From Bos javanicus (lineage: Eukaryota; Chordata; Mammalia; Artiodactyla; Bovidae), in contig NC_083876.1 in the NCBI RefSeq assembly GCF_032452875.1, positions 2,976,001-3,040,000 of the forward strand: DNA of 64,000 nucleotides. The letters run 5' to 3'. The notes under the pieces are model-generated. The model was not told the origin of the DNA and made no database searches. It was given only the letters and a program-made list of their open reading frames with translations. Positions 32,648 to 44,501 of the stretch are shown here, piece by piece (within the stretch, counting starts at the first letter, position 1; the number at the start of each line of letters is the position of its first letter). The translations under genes were made by a program, and so were the position numbers.

Positions 32648-34492
32648 GTGCCCACTCTCACCACTACTATTCAACATAGCTTTGGAAGTTTTGGCCATAG
32701 TAATCAGAGCAGAAAAAGAAATAAAAGGAATCCAGATTGGAAAAGAAGAAGTAAAACTCTCATTGTTTGCAGATAACATGATCCTCTACATAGAAAATCC
32801 TAACGATTCCATCAGAAAATTAGTAGAGCTAATTAATGAATATATGAAAGTTGCAGGGTATAAAATCAACACACAGAATCCCTTGCAATCCTATACAAAA
32901 CAAAGAGAAAACAGAAAGAGAAATTAAGGAAACAATTCCATTCACCATTGCAATGAAAAGAATAAAATACTAAGAAATATATCTTACATAAAGAAACAAA
33001 AGACCTATATAAGAAAACTATAAAACACTGATGAAAGAAATCAAAGAGGACACAAATAGATGGAGAAATATACCGTGTACATGGATCAGAAGAATCAATA
33101 TAATTGAAAATGAGTATACTACCCAAAGCAATCTATAGATTCAATGCAATTCCTATCAAGCTACCAATGGTATTTTTCACAGAACTAGAGCAAATAATTT
33201 CACAATTTGTATGGAAAAAACAAAAAAACCTTGAATAGCCAAAGCAATCTTGAGGAAGAAGAGTGGAACTGGAGGAATCAACCTGCTTGACTTCAGGCTC
33301 TACTACAAAGCCACAGTCATCAAGACAATATGGTACTGACACAAAGACAGAAATACAGATCAATGTAACAAAACAGAAAGCCCAGAGATAAATCCACGCA
33401 CCTATGGACACCTTATCTTTGACAAAGGAGGCAAGACTATACAATGGAGAAAAGACAACCTCTTTAACAAGTGGTGTTGGAAACACTGGTCAACCACTTG
33501 TATAAGAATTAAACTAGAACACTTTCAAACACCATACACAAAAATGAAGTCAAAATGGATTAAAGATCTAACATAAGACCAGAAACTATAAAACTCTTAG
33601 AGGAGAACATAGGCAAAACACTTGTCGACATACATCACAGCAGGATCCTCTATGACCCACCTCCCAGAATATTGGAAATAAAAGCAAAAATAAACAAATG
33701 GGACCTAAGTAAAATTAAAATCTTCTGCACAACAAAGGAAACTATTAGCAAGGTGAAAAGACAGCCTTCAGAATGGGAGAAAATAATAGCAAATGAAGCA
33801 ATGGACAAACAACTAATCTCAAAAATATACAAGCAAGTCCTACAGCTCAATTCCAGAAAAATAAACGACCCAATCAAAAAATGGGCCAAAGAACTAAACA
33901 GACATTTCTCCAAAGAAGACAAACAGATGGCTAACAAACACATGAAAAGATGCTCAACATCACTCATTATCAGAGAAATGCAAATCAAAACCACAATAAA
34001 GTACCAATTCACTCCAGTCAGAATGGCTGCTATCCAAAAGTCTACAAGCAATAAATTCTGGAGAGGGTGTGGAGAAAAAGGAACCCTCTTACATTGTTGG
34101 TCGGAATGTAAACTAGTACAGCCACTATGGAGAACACTGTGGAAATTCCTTAAAAACCTGGAAATAGAAGTTCCATATGACCCAGCAATTCCACTGCTGG
34201 GCATACACACCGAGGAAACCAGAATTGAAAGAGACACGTGTACCACAATGTTCATGGCAACACTGTTTATAATAGCCAGGACCTGGAAGCAACCTAGATG
34301 TCCATCAGCAGCCGAATGGATAAGAAAGTTGTGGTACATATACACAATGGAATATTACTCAACCATTAAAAAGAATACAGTTGAATCAGTTTTAATGAAG
34401 TGGATGAAACTGGAGCCTATTATACAGGTGAAGTGAGCCAGAAAGAAAAACACCAATATAATATACTAACGCATATATATGGAATTTTGAAA
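32648..34492 (+). pseudogene. L1 ORF2 C-terminal fragment
   Basis: The first block (32682-32927) holds the RT palm with F-A-D-N in place of the catalytic FADD. After several frameshifts, a 254-codon frame (33672-34436) is open through the C-terminal domain. It includes an H-C-W-S-E-C-K motif, part of the cysteine-rich segment that ORF2p needs for retrotransposition. The normal terminus is lost by a frameshift near 34430. It could be mistaken for a gene because of the length of the open frame; it is L1. Confidence 0.9.
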
Positions 34493-34836
34493 GGTGGTAA
34501 CGATAACCCTGTATGCGAGACAGCAAAAGAGACACAGATGTATAGAATAGTCTTTTGGACTCTGTAGGAGAGGGCAAGGGTGGGATGGTTTGGAAGAATG
34601 GCATGTATATTATCATATGTGAAACGAATCGCCTGTCCAGGTTCGATGCATGAGACAAGGTGCTCAGGGCTGGCGCACTGGGATGACCCAGAGGGATGGG
34701 ATGGGGAGGGATGTAGGAGGGGTTTCAGGATGGGGAACACATGTACACCTGTGGCGGATTCATGTCAATGTATGACAAAGCCAGTATAATATTGTAAAGT
34801 AATTAGCCTCTAAAAAAAAAAAAAAAGAAAGAAAGA
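32648..34836 (+). mobile_element. 5'-truncated bovine-type L1, sense
   Basis: It starts inside the RT domain of ORF2 and runs to the 3' UTR and an A-rich tail followed by GAAA repeats. A 14-bp target duplication, aaga(a/g)ttaaagagg, is at 32634-32647 and 34837-34850 with one mismatch. Confidence 0.95.
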
Positions 34837-34850
34837 AAGAGTTAAAGAGG

Positions 34851-36944
34851 CAAGGCGAAGCTACTACACAAATGTACCTTACCTGCCTTGCTGCTTCATG
34901 TAGGAACCAATGTACCTGACCAAAGATTTTATGGGTTCAGAGAGATAGTGCCTTTAGTGCAGCTGTGAGTGACAAAGAAGTAGGCACCAGTTACCCTTTA
35001 ACGATTTTCACCTTCAGATCCTTTCAAAAAAAGAGATGAAACAGTAAATAACCTTTCACAAACTTGAATTCACATTGAATTATTAAAGGCAGTTGTCACA
35101 ATACTTGATAAAATCAATTTGGCAATACCTAACGTAAAATAAGCTGCTACATTTGTAGAATATTGGATTTCAAATAGACCTAAAATAGAATAAGGCCTAA
35201 TCCTCTCTCATCTAAAAAATGGATAAAAAATATAACAGAAAAATACACATTTTCCAGGCCACACTGTCTTTCAAAATGATCAAATGCCAAACAATTTTCA
35301 AATTAAGAGTATAAAAATAATGTAATGATGAACATAATATATTTTGCACAAAAATATTTATTATTTATATATGGTAGTTGTATATGGAAACACTTCAAAA
35401 TAAATTTAAAAAATTCTTAAAATATTTACACTAGAAAATAATCAACACCTCATCCTAGTCTCCTCATCAGAAGGAAGAAAGGGAATTTGTGTGTATGCTT
35501 GTATTCATAGGTGTAGACATATATAAACACTTTCATGTATACACATATATGATACAGTTATTTCATTTTCTGATGTTAAATATCATATCCATGATAGAAT
35601 ACACAATGAAATTACAAAAAAAAAAAACAAACAAAAACAAAAGAATGTTCCATGTATTCAAGAGGAAACAATAAAATCAGATACACATATAATTCAGGTT
35701 TAGAAATATACAAACACTGTACAATATCTGTTTACCAGTTATATTCATCTTTTCCTAGGAACACTTCAACACATTTATCACAATATCGATGATAAATGTA
35801 TAAACAGAGAATTATGGGATAAGAGTTTTGGAAACTGTTAAGAAAAAGAAAACTCAAGTGGAAATTCTAGAATTATAGGGAGAAAGGAGTTAATTTAGTC
35901 CAGCTGAGTACTTGTCATCTTTCATTACTGAGTAGAATATATCCAGGTAATGAAAGAATGTAGGGGGATGGGGGCTGATAGAATCTTCTTGTACCTATAA
36001 CTAAATCTCTTGGTAAGGAGACAATAATATTTCTTAGGGAGAGTATTTATACACAAAATCCTCTGACTAATAGCCCTCTTGTACAATTATTTTTGGTTGG
36101 AAACCTATGATTTGTGAGGCAAGACTTGTAGCAAAATACTATCTAAGCTATGTGACTTACAACTGAATTACTAAACAGAGCATATTCACAAGCTGAAATC
36201 ACCCTGCTGGGTGCACATGTCATTTAGAGATCTCACCTATCACTCTGGAGAAAAAAGGAAAAAGTGAGGAAGTCATGCAGAATTTTTACGGTTGTTTTAA
36301 GTAGGTCAAGCATTTGTTCCCCTTTTACTTGTGGCCCTCATGTAATTCAAAATGTCTCTCTTCACCTGGAAAGCATTCCAGTTGGTATAATAAATTATAT
36401 GTTGACACAAATTTTTAAGTCATTACTATCACTGGCAACATGGTGACATCAAAATGTGAAGCAGAAATAAGACTGTTTCTCACAGCCACACCAAAAAAAG
36501 AAAGGAAAAAAAGGAGAGAAGAAAAGAAAAGAGAGCAAGAGGAGTTGGAGTGAGAAAGAAAAGCAAGTAGGAAGAGAGAAAGAAAAATCTGAAAAGAAGA
36601 TGTTTTGTTTATTTGTTTCTAAATGATAACAGCTTTTGAAAGACAACTCTGATCAATTTCAAAAGTTCATCCACGGTCTTTTTGATGTTTAGTTATTTAG
36701 CTACTGTGGCATATGTTAAAGAATATTTGTTTATCTAATCTCTTAGCCATTTCATCAATATGCTGAAAATATCTGAGTTCAAGATTGTGCTCTTTTTTCA
36801 CTATGTAATATACTATCGGTTAGTGTCCTGTTCATATTTCTTAGTATGTGTACTTGGGCTTTGTCCATTTTCTTCACAATTAAGTAAACTGAGAGGAATG
36901 GACTGGGAATTTGGGCTTGGCAGATACAACAATTACATTCAGAA
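34851..36944. other. Unique AT-rich DNA, no gene
   Basis: No recognisable gene. It contains the purine-rich tract at 36492-36600. The rest is AT-rich without confident repeat matches. Confidence 0.5.
36492..36600 (+). repeat. Purine-rich (GA/AAAG) tract
   Basis: About 109 bases, almost all A and G on the plus strand. It is a low-complexity polypurine stretch that could adopt triplex-like structure. Confidence 0.75.
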
Positions 36945-37080
36945 TAGGTAAACAGCAAGGTCCTACTATACAAGGAACGATGTCCAATCTCCTGTGATAA
37001 ATCATAATGGAAAAGAATGTTTAAAAATGTATGTGTTGAAAGAAAGGTTACATAGAATGTTGGGTGTTGAAAATATGTGG
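36945..37080 (+). mobile_element. L1 3' UTR fragment, sense
   Basis: The block starting near gtaaacagcaaggtcctact and the ctcctgtgataaatcataatgg block match the artiodactyl L1 3' UTR as I know it. Degraded. Confidence 0.5.
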
Positions 37081-37414
37081 TGGTGGCACTGGTGTGTTTG
37101 TATGCAAAACTCAATAAAATTTACTCTTAGAAAAAAAAATTTTTTTTTCAAACTTACCAGTGTTGCTTGATTGCTTATATTCTTAAGATTATAAAAAAGT
37201 GTCAGTAAATTAGAATAAAATAATCAGTTGATAGGATTATTAGCACAAGAGGCACAAGAAGGAGAAATAAAAGCAATGAAGTCAATAAAAATCAAATCTT
37301 CATTGTGCTGAGTGAAAATAACTTATTATATGATTATGCCAGTCTGGTACAAGGAATTCCTTTATTTTCTGAAGAAATAATAGTATATTTCACACATTAT
37401 TCAATATTTGAGAC
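37081..37414. other. AT-rich spacer
   Basis: No gene seen. An A/T homopolymer junction lies at 37132-37149. Confidence 0.45.
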
Positions 37415-38760
37415 AACTCAGCAGTGGCCACAGGACTGGAAAAGGTCAGTTTTCATTCCAATCACAAAGAAAGGCAATGTCAAAGAATGCTCAAAATACC
37501 CCACAATTGAACTCATCTCACGCTAGTAAAGTAATGCTTAAAATTCTCCAAGCCAGGCTTCAGCAATATGTGAACCATGAACTTCCTCATGTTCAAGCTG
37601 GTTTGAGAAAAGGCAGAGGAACCAGAGATCAAATTGCCAACATCCATTGGATCATGGAAAAAGCAAAAGAGTTTCAGAAAAGCATCTATTTCTGCTTTAT
37701 TGACAATGCCAATGCCTTTGACTGTGTGGATCACAATAAACTGTGGAAAATTCTGAAAGAGATGGGAATACCAGACCACCTGATCTGCCTCTTGAGAAAT
37801 TTGTATGCAGGTCAGGAAGCAACAGTTACAACTGGACATGGAACAACAGACTGGTTCCAAATAGGAAAAGGAGTTCGTCAAGGCAGTATATTGTCACCCT
37901 GCTTATTTAACTTATATGCAGAGTACATCATGAGAAACGCTGGACTGGAAGAAACACAAGCTAGAATCAAGATTGCCGGGAGAAATATCAATAACGTCAG
38001 ATATGCAGATGACACCACCCTTATGATAGAAAGTGAAGAGGAACTAAAAATCCTCTTGATGAAAGTGAAAGTGGAGAGTGAAAAAGTTGGCTTAAAGCTC
38101 AACATTCAGAAAACGAAGATCATGGCATCCGGTCCCATCACTTCATGGGAAATAGATAGGGAAACAGTGGAAACAGTGTCAGACTTTATTTTTGGGGGCT
38201 CCAAAATCACTGCAGATGGTGACTGCAGCCATGAAATTAAAAGACACTTACTCCTTGGAAGCAAAGTTATGATCAACCTAGATAGCACATTCAAAAGCAG
38301 AGACATTACTTTGCCAACAAAGGTTCATCTAGTCAAGGCTATGGTTTTTCCTGTGGTCATGTATGGATGTGAGAGTTGGACTGTGAAGAAGGCTGAGCGC
38401 CGAAGAATTGATGCTTTTGAACTGTGGTGTTGGAGAAGACTCTAGAGAGTCCCTTGGACTGCAAGGAGATCCAACCAGTCCATTCTGAAAGAGATCAGCC
38501 CTGGTATTTCTTTGGAAGAAATGATGCTAAAGCTGAAACTCCAGTACTTTGGCCACCTCATGCAAAGAGTTGACTCATTGGAAAAGACTCTGATGCTGGG
38601 AGGGATTGGGGGCAGGAGGAGAAGGGGACGACAGAGAATGAGATGGCTGGATGGCATCACTGACTCGATGGACGTGAGTCTCAGTGAACTCTGGGAGTTG
38701 GTGATGGACAGGGAGGCCTGGCTTGCTGCAGTTCATGGGGTCGCAAAGAGTCGGACATGA
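37408..38760 (+). pseudogene. BovB reverse transcriptase, one stop from open
   Basis: The frame is open at 37408-38445 and again, in phase, at 38512-38760; a single TAG at 38443 (family TTG) divides them. RT motifs: A-F-D-C-V-D-H (motif A), G-V-R-Q-G (motif B) and catalytic Y-A-D-D-T-T. The first ~35 codons are out of phase with BovB protein because of a 2-base deletion near 37518; the true upstream phase is 37305-37526. The endonuclease half is absent through 5' truncation. In an intact BovB this RTE-type protein copies its own RNA at a nicked target. No function here. Confidence 0.92.
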
Positions 38761-38789
38761 CTCAGCAACTGATCTGATCTGATCTGATA
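37415..38789 (+). mobile_element. BovB LINE, 5'-truncated, well preserved
   Basis: It starts at the RT N-terminal region (ctcagcagtggcc) and ends in a four-fold ATCTG-type tail. It is close to the family consensus. The C-terminal frame breaks are only a 2-base loss near 37518 and one TAG at 38443-38445. Confidence 0.95.
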
Positions 38790-39624
38790 TATAAGACCAT
38801 ATTTTTCCTTTATTCCTTATCACTAGAATATATTAAAACTATTTTATCTATTTAAAGTTTATAGTATTATTCAGATTTCATATTTATTATTGAGTCTCTT
38901 TTCCAAGTAGTATTTTTCTAGGGATTCATCCATTTAATCTGAGATGTCCAATTTACAAAGTTCTCTAAGTGATCTATCTGATTAAACATTTGGATATAAC
39001 AGAGGAATTTTATCTCTTCCTCTCAAGGCTTCAAAAAGAAATTAACAAAAATAAATAAGTAAATAATAAAACAAAAGCTAAGGCCAGGAAGAGAAAAATA
39101 GTGTAGAAAACCAGTTTTGAAAAACTGAAAAGATAGTGGAGATGTGGTGACTTTATTAACAGAATGAGAAAAGTCAAAATACAAAAGTTTAATTTGAAAA
39201 TACATTTATGAAAAAAAAAGTCATCTACCTAGAAACCCTTGAGAAACTCAAAGATACCCAAGAATGTGGCATTAAGGTTGTTTCTGGAAACAGAGCATTT
39301 AGTCACATGGCTTCTCTCCAAAATCACAAATTTGGATATTATTTTTGACTCTTTGCTCACCTCCCCAGACCCAAAAACAAATAATTTTTAAGATTTATTC
39401 TTTGGAGGAAGAGAATCTTTATAAGTCCTCACCACTAAATACAGTTACCTGAAGTTGGCAGAAAGATTCAAAATGAGAAAGGAAGAAAAAACATTTTTCA
39501 ACTGTCAGAAAACTGACATACTGAATTGAACTGAAGAAAAGTAAAATATATCAAAATATGATAGAATTATAAGAAGCTATTTTTTTAAATAAACAAGAGA
39601 ATGTCATGAAAATATTTAATTTGG
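38790..39624. other. AT-rich DNA, no gene
   Basis: Nothing recognisable seen. Confidence 0.5.
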
Positions 39625-39693
39625 AGGACTTGCCAGGTGTAGCAGCAGCTAAGACTTCATGCTGTTAATACAGGGGGCCAAGATTCAATTCCT

Positions 39694-41390
39694 TCTTCTT
39701 CTTGTTCAGTCACTTGGTCATGTCTGGCTCTTTACAACACAATGGACACCAGGCTTCCTTCTTCTTTGCCATCACCCAGAGCTTGTTCAAACTCATGTCC
39801 ATTGAGTCAGTGATGTCATCCAACCATCTCATCCTCTGTTGTCCCCTTCTCCTCTTGCCTGCAATCTTTCCCAACATCAGGATCTTTTCTAATGAGCTGG
39901 CTCTTCACATCAAATGGCCAAAGTATCAGAGCTTCAACTTCAGCATCATTCCTTTCAATGAATATTCAGGACTGATTTCCTTTAGGATTGACTGGTTTGA
40001 TCTCCTTACAGCTCAAGGGAATCTTAAGAGTCTTCTCAAACACCACAGTTCAAAAGTATCAACTCTTCAGCACTCAGCCTTCCTTATGGTCCAACTTTCC
40101 CATCCATACATGACTACTGGAAAAATCATAGCTTGGACCAGATGGACCTTTGTTGACAAAGCAATTTCTGTGCTTTTTAATATGCTGTCAAGGTTGGTCA
40201 TAACTTTTCTTGCAAGGAGCAAGTGTCTTTTAATTTCAAGCCTGCAGTCACCACCTGAAGTGATTTTCGAGCCCAGAAAAAATAAAGTCTGTCACTGTTT
40301 CCAGTTTTTTTCCTCATCTATCTGATACGAAGTGATGGGCCCAGATGCCATGTTCTTAGTTTTTTCAATGTTAAGGTTTAAGCCAGGTTTTTCACTCTTC
40401 ACTTTCACCTTCATCAAGGGTATCTTATTTCCTTTTCGCTTTCTCTCATAAGGGTGGTGTCATCTGCATATCTGAGATTATTGATAGTTCTCCCAGAAAT
40501 CTTGATTCCAGCTTGAGCTTCATCCAGCCTGGCATGTCTCATGATACTCTGCATATCTTAGAGAAAGAGATGGCAACCCATTCCAGTATTCTTGCCTGGG
40601 GAATCCCTTGGACAGAGGAGCCTGGCAGACTGCAGTTCATGAGGTTTCCAAGACTCAGACACGACTGAGTGACCAACACACACACATACACTACATATAA
40701 GTTAAATAAGCAGGGTGACAATATACAGCCTTGATGCACTCCTTTCCCATTTCAGAATCAGTCTGTTATTTCATGTACAGTTGTAACTGTTGCTTCTTGA
40801 CCAGCATGCAGGTTTCTCAGGAGGCAGGTTAAGGTGGTTTGGTATCCCCATCTCTTTAAGAATTCTCCACAATCTGTTGTGTTCTACACAGTCAAAGGTT
40901 TTATTGTAGTCAGTGAAACAGAAATAGACGTTGTTGTTGTTGTTTTTCCCCCCATGGAATTATCTTGCTTTTTCTATGATCCAATGGATGTTGAAAATTT
41001 GATCACTGGTCCATCTGCCATTTCTAAATCCAGCTTGAACATCTGGAAGGTCTCAGTTCATGTACTATTGAAGACCAGCATGGAAGATTTTCAGTATGAC
41101 CTTGCTAACATGTGAAATGAATGCAATTGTGCGGCAGTTTGACTGGCATTGGCTTTCTTTGGGTTTGGAATGAAAACTGACCTTTCCCAGTCCTGTGGCC
41201 ACTCATTGGTTTTCCAAATTTGCTTGTATATTGAGTTCAGCATATTAACAGCATCATCTTCTAGGATTTGAAATAGCTCAAATGGAATTCCGTCACTTTC
41301 ACTGTTTGTTCATAGTGATGCTTCCTAAGGCTAAATTGGCTTAACACTCCAAGACCACTCTAGGTGAGTAATCACAGCCAGACATCTTGG
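39694..41390 (-). mobile_element. BovB, antisense, inserted in a CHR SINE
   Basis: A 10-bp target duplication, ttcaattcct, is at 39684-39693 and 41391-41400. The copy covers the 3' end through RT to the region just upstream (the reverse of the block encoding the HLEPDILE region). Many substitutions are present. A Bov-A unit interrupts it at 40557-40690. Confidence 0.9.
40557..40690 (+). mobile_element. Bov-A monomer inside BovB
   Basis: A single Bov-A unit with a CA-rich tail (40673-40690). Target-like repeats ct(g/a)catat are at 40549-40556 and 40691-40698. It is the third level of the nest CHR SINE > BovB > Bov-A. Confidence 0.88.
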
Positions 41391-41520
41391 TTCAATTCCT
41401 AATCAGGGAAATAGATCCCACATGCAGCAACAAAAGATCCCAAAGGCTACAGTGAAGGTCAGAAAGATCCCACATGCTGCCAGTTAGACCTGGTGCAGCC
41501 AAATAAATAAATAAAAATAT

Positions 41521-41829
41521 TAAAAAGAAAATGCATAGTTTAGAACACTGAAAATGGTCCAGAAATTACAAATATAATAAAACAAAACAAAAAATCAACA
41601 CTAGTTTTGAGACACTTAACTAGGGGAATAGAGGAGAAAACAGGATAAAATAATGGAAAATAAATAGATTGTGAGAAAATGAGAATCAATTTAGGAGATA
41701 TATATCAAAGTTTTAGACTTAGAGATATAGAAAAATAAAGCAGAGAAGAAAAATTCTTACTTATACTGTACACAGACTACCAAAAAATGTAAATATCTGC
41801 TTCTAAATAAGATTATCAAGAGATCTAAA
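41521..41829. other. AT-rich spacer
   Basis: No gene seen. Confidence 0.45.
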
Positions 41830-41930
41830 CAAAATATGTATAAGAACATAATAAAGGGAATGCAAATTGGTGTGCTTACTATGGAAAAATGTATACAGAT
41901 TTCACACACAAACACAAAAGAATTACTATG

Positions 41931-42147
41931 AAATTGAAAGTGTTAGTACCTCATTCTTTCCTACTCTTTTTGACTCCAGAAACTGTAGCCTACAAGTCTC
42001 CTCTGTCCATGAAATTCTCCAGGCAAGAATACTGGAGTGGGTTCCCATTCTCGTCTCTAGGGGTATCTTTTCAGCCCAAAGATAGAACCTGGTCTCCCTC
42101 ATTGTAGGCCGATTCTTATTCTCTGAGCCAGAAGAGAAGCCAACACG
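41931..42147 (-). mobile_element. Bov-tA SINE, antisense
   Basis: A reverse Bov-A unit is followed by a decayed tRNA-like head (gaacctggtctccctcattg). Older and more mutated than the Bov-A2 copies. Confidence 0.85.
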
Positions 42148-42227
42148 ACCTAGTAAATCTACATCTGGGCATTTATTCATAGGAAATGAAAACAATAACT
42201 CAAAAATGCCTCTGCATCCTCATGTTT

Positions 42228-42455
42228 GTTGCTGTTTTATTTAGCTCCTAAGTCGTGATTGCATTTTTTGTGACCCTAGACCCTAGACATAGACTGTTGC
42301 CTACCAGGCCCCTCTGCTCATGGGATTTCCCAGGTAGGAATACTGGACTGTGTTGTCATTTCCTTCTCCAGAGGATCTCCCTGACCCAGGGATCAAACCT
42401 GAGTTACTTGCATTGCAGGTGAATTCTTTATCACAAAGTCTCCTGGGAATCCCAG
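42228..42455 (-). mobile_element. Bov-tA SINE, antisense
   Basis: Reverse Bov-A plus tRNA-like head (gatcaaacctgagttacttg), ending near gggaatccca. It lies 80 bp from the preceding SINE, in the same direction. Confidence 0.88.
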
Positions 42456-42459
42456 TCTC

Positions 42460-43638
42460 ATGTTCTGCATTCAAGCTGGTTTTAGAAAAGGCAGAGGAAC
42501 CAGAGATCAAATTGCTAACATCCGCTGGATCATGGAAAAAGCAAGAGAGCTCCAGAAAAACATCTATTTCTGCTTTATTGACTATGCCAAAGCCTTTGAC
42601 TGTGTGGATCACAATAAACTGTGGAAAATTCTGAAAGAGATGGGAATACCAGAACACATGATCTGCCTCTTGAGAAATTTGTATGCAGGTCAGGAAGCAA
42701 CAGTTACAACTGGACATGGAACAACAGACTGGTTCCAAATAGGAAAAGGAGTACGTCAAGGCTGTATATTGTCACCCTGCTTATTTAACTTATATGCAGA
42801 GTACATCATGAGAAACGCTGGACTGGAGGAAACACAAGCTGGAATCAAGATTGCTGGGAGAAATATCATTAACCTCAGATATGCAGATGACACCACCCTT
42901 ATGGCAGAAAGTGAAGAGGAACTAAAAAGCCTCTCGATGAAAGTGAAAGAGGAGAGTGAAAAAGTTGGCTTAAAGATCAACATTCAGAAAGCGAAGATCA
43001 TGGCGTCTGGTCCCATCACTTCATGGGAAATAGATGGGGAGACAGTGGAAACAGTGTCAGACTTTATTTTTCTGGGCTCCAAAATCACTGCAGATGGTGA
43101 CTGCAGCCATGAAATTAAAAGACACTTACTCCTTGGAAGGAAAGTTATGACCAACCTAGATAGCATATTCAAAAGCAGAGACATTACATGGTCAACAAAG
43201 GTTCGTCTAGTCAAGGCTATGGTTTTTCCAGTAGTCATGTGTGGATGTGAGAGTTGGACTGTGAAGAAGGCTGAGAGCTGAAGAATTGATGCTTTTGAGC
43301 TGTGGTGTTGGAGAAGACTCTTGAGAGTCCCTTGGACTGCAAGGAGATCCAACCAGTCCATTCTGAAGGAGATCAGCCCTGGGATTTCTTTGGAAGGAAT
43401 GATGCTAAAGCTGAAACTGCAGTACCTTGGCCACCTCATGCGAAGAGTTGACTCACTAGAAAAGACTCTGATGCTGGGAGGGATTGGGGGCAGAAGGAGA
43501 AGGGGATTACATTGGATGAGATGTCTGGATGGCCTCACTGACTCGATGAACGTGAGTCTGCGTGTACTCCGGGAGTTGGTGATGGACAGGGAGGCTTGGC
43601 GTGCTGCGATTCATGGGGTCGCAAAGAATCGGTCATGA
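42460..43638 (+). pseudogene. BovB RT/C-terminal frame, one in-frame stop
   Basis: The frame 42460-43281 carries motif A (A-K-A-F-D-C-V-D-H), motif B (V-R-Q-G-C-I-L) and the catalytic Y-A-D-D-T-T. It is closed by a TGA at 43279-43281 and is open again in the same phase to 43638. N-terminal RT and endonuclease are missing through 5' truncation. The conservation suggests a recent insertion. No function expected. Confidence 0.9.
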
Positions 43639-43667
43639 CTGAGCAACTGAACTGAACTGAACTGAAC
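42465..43667 (+). mobile_element. BovB, 5'-truncated, well preserved, sense
   Basis: It starts in the RT domain (block encoding QAGFRKGRG) and ends in a GAACTGA repeat tail. The L1 host sequence resumes directly at 43668. Confidence 0.94.
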
Positions 43668-43717
43668 CTAGGTGGATGAATGCATAAAAAAGGTGTGGAA
43701 AATATATATATTTGTCG

Positions 43718-44501
43718 AGTTGCTCAGTCATGTCCAACGCTTTGTGACACCATGGACCACAGCATGCCAGGCTTTCCTATCCTTCACTATCTCACATAGT
43801 TTGCTCAAACACATGCCCTCTAAGTCAGTGATGCCATCTAACCATTTCATTCTCTGTTAGCCCCTCTCCTCCTGCTTTCAATCTTTCCCAGACTCATGGT
43901 CTTTTCCTGTGAGTCAGTTCTTTGCATCAGGTGACCAAAGTATTGGAGCTTCAACTTCAGTATCAGTCCTTTTAATGAATATTCAGGGTTGATTTCTTTA
44001 GGATTGATGGTTTGATAGCCATGCAGTTCAGGGGACTCTCAAGAGTCTTCTCCAGCACCACAGTTTGAAAACATCGATTCTTCAGTGTTCAGCCTTCTTT
44101 ATGGTCCAATTCTCACACCCATATATGACTACTGGAAAAACCATAACTCTGATTATGTGGATCTTTGTCGACAGAGTGATGTCTTAGCTTTTTAATATGC
44201 TGTCTAGTGTCCTCATAGCTTTACTTCCAAAGAGCAAGTCTCTTTTAATTTAATGACTGCAGTCAGGGTCCACAGTGATTTTGAGCACAAGAAAATAAAG
44301 TCTGCCACTATTTCCATTTATTCCCCACCTTTTTACCATAAAGTGATGGGACTGCAGGCCATGATCTTGGTCTTTTCAATGTTGAATTATAATCCAACTT
44401 TTTCACTCACCTCTTTTAACTTCATCAAGAGGTTTTTTAAAGTCCTCTTCACTTTCTGCCCTTTGGGTGTTGCCATCAGGATATCTGAGGTAATTGGTAT
44501 T
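43718..44501 (-). mobile_element. BovB copy A, antisense
   Basis: It runs from the 3' tail (gttgctcagtcatgtcc) to the reverse of the block encoding NNLRYAD (ggatatctgaggtaattgg). It is joined directly to copy B. Confidence 0.88.

Larger units (their letters stand above)
39625..41515 (+). mobile_element. CHR-type tRNA-derived SINE, split by BovB
   Basis: The head part is 39625-39693 (ggacttgccagg ... attcaattcct). The SINE resumes at 41401 with aatcagggaa and the repeated agatcccacatgc units, ending in an AAATAAATAAAT tail. This is a cetartiodactyl SINE family older than the BovB inside it. Confidence 0.75.

Noticed and set aside
33672..34436. 254-codon open frame as a possible host gene
   Set aside because: It is the C-terminal part of L1 ORF2 inside an L1 with A-rich tail and a 14-bp target duplication.
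37408..38445. 345-codon open frame as a possible host gene
   Set aside because: It carries RTE-type reverse transcriptase motifs and lies in a 5'-truncated BovB.
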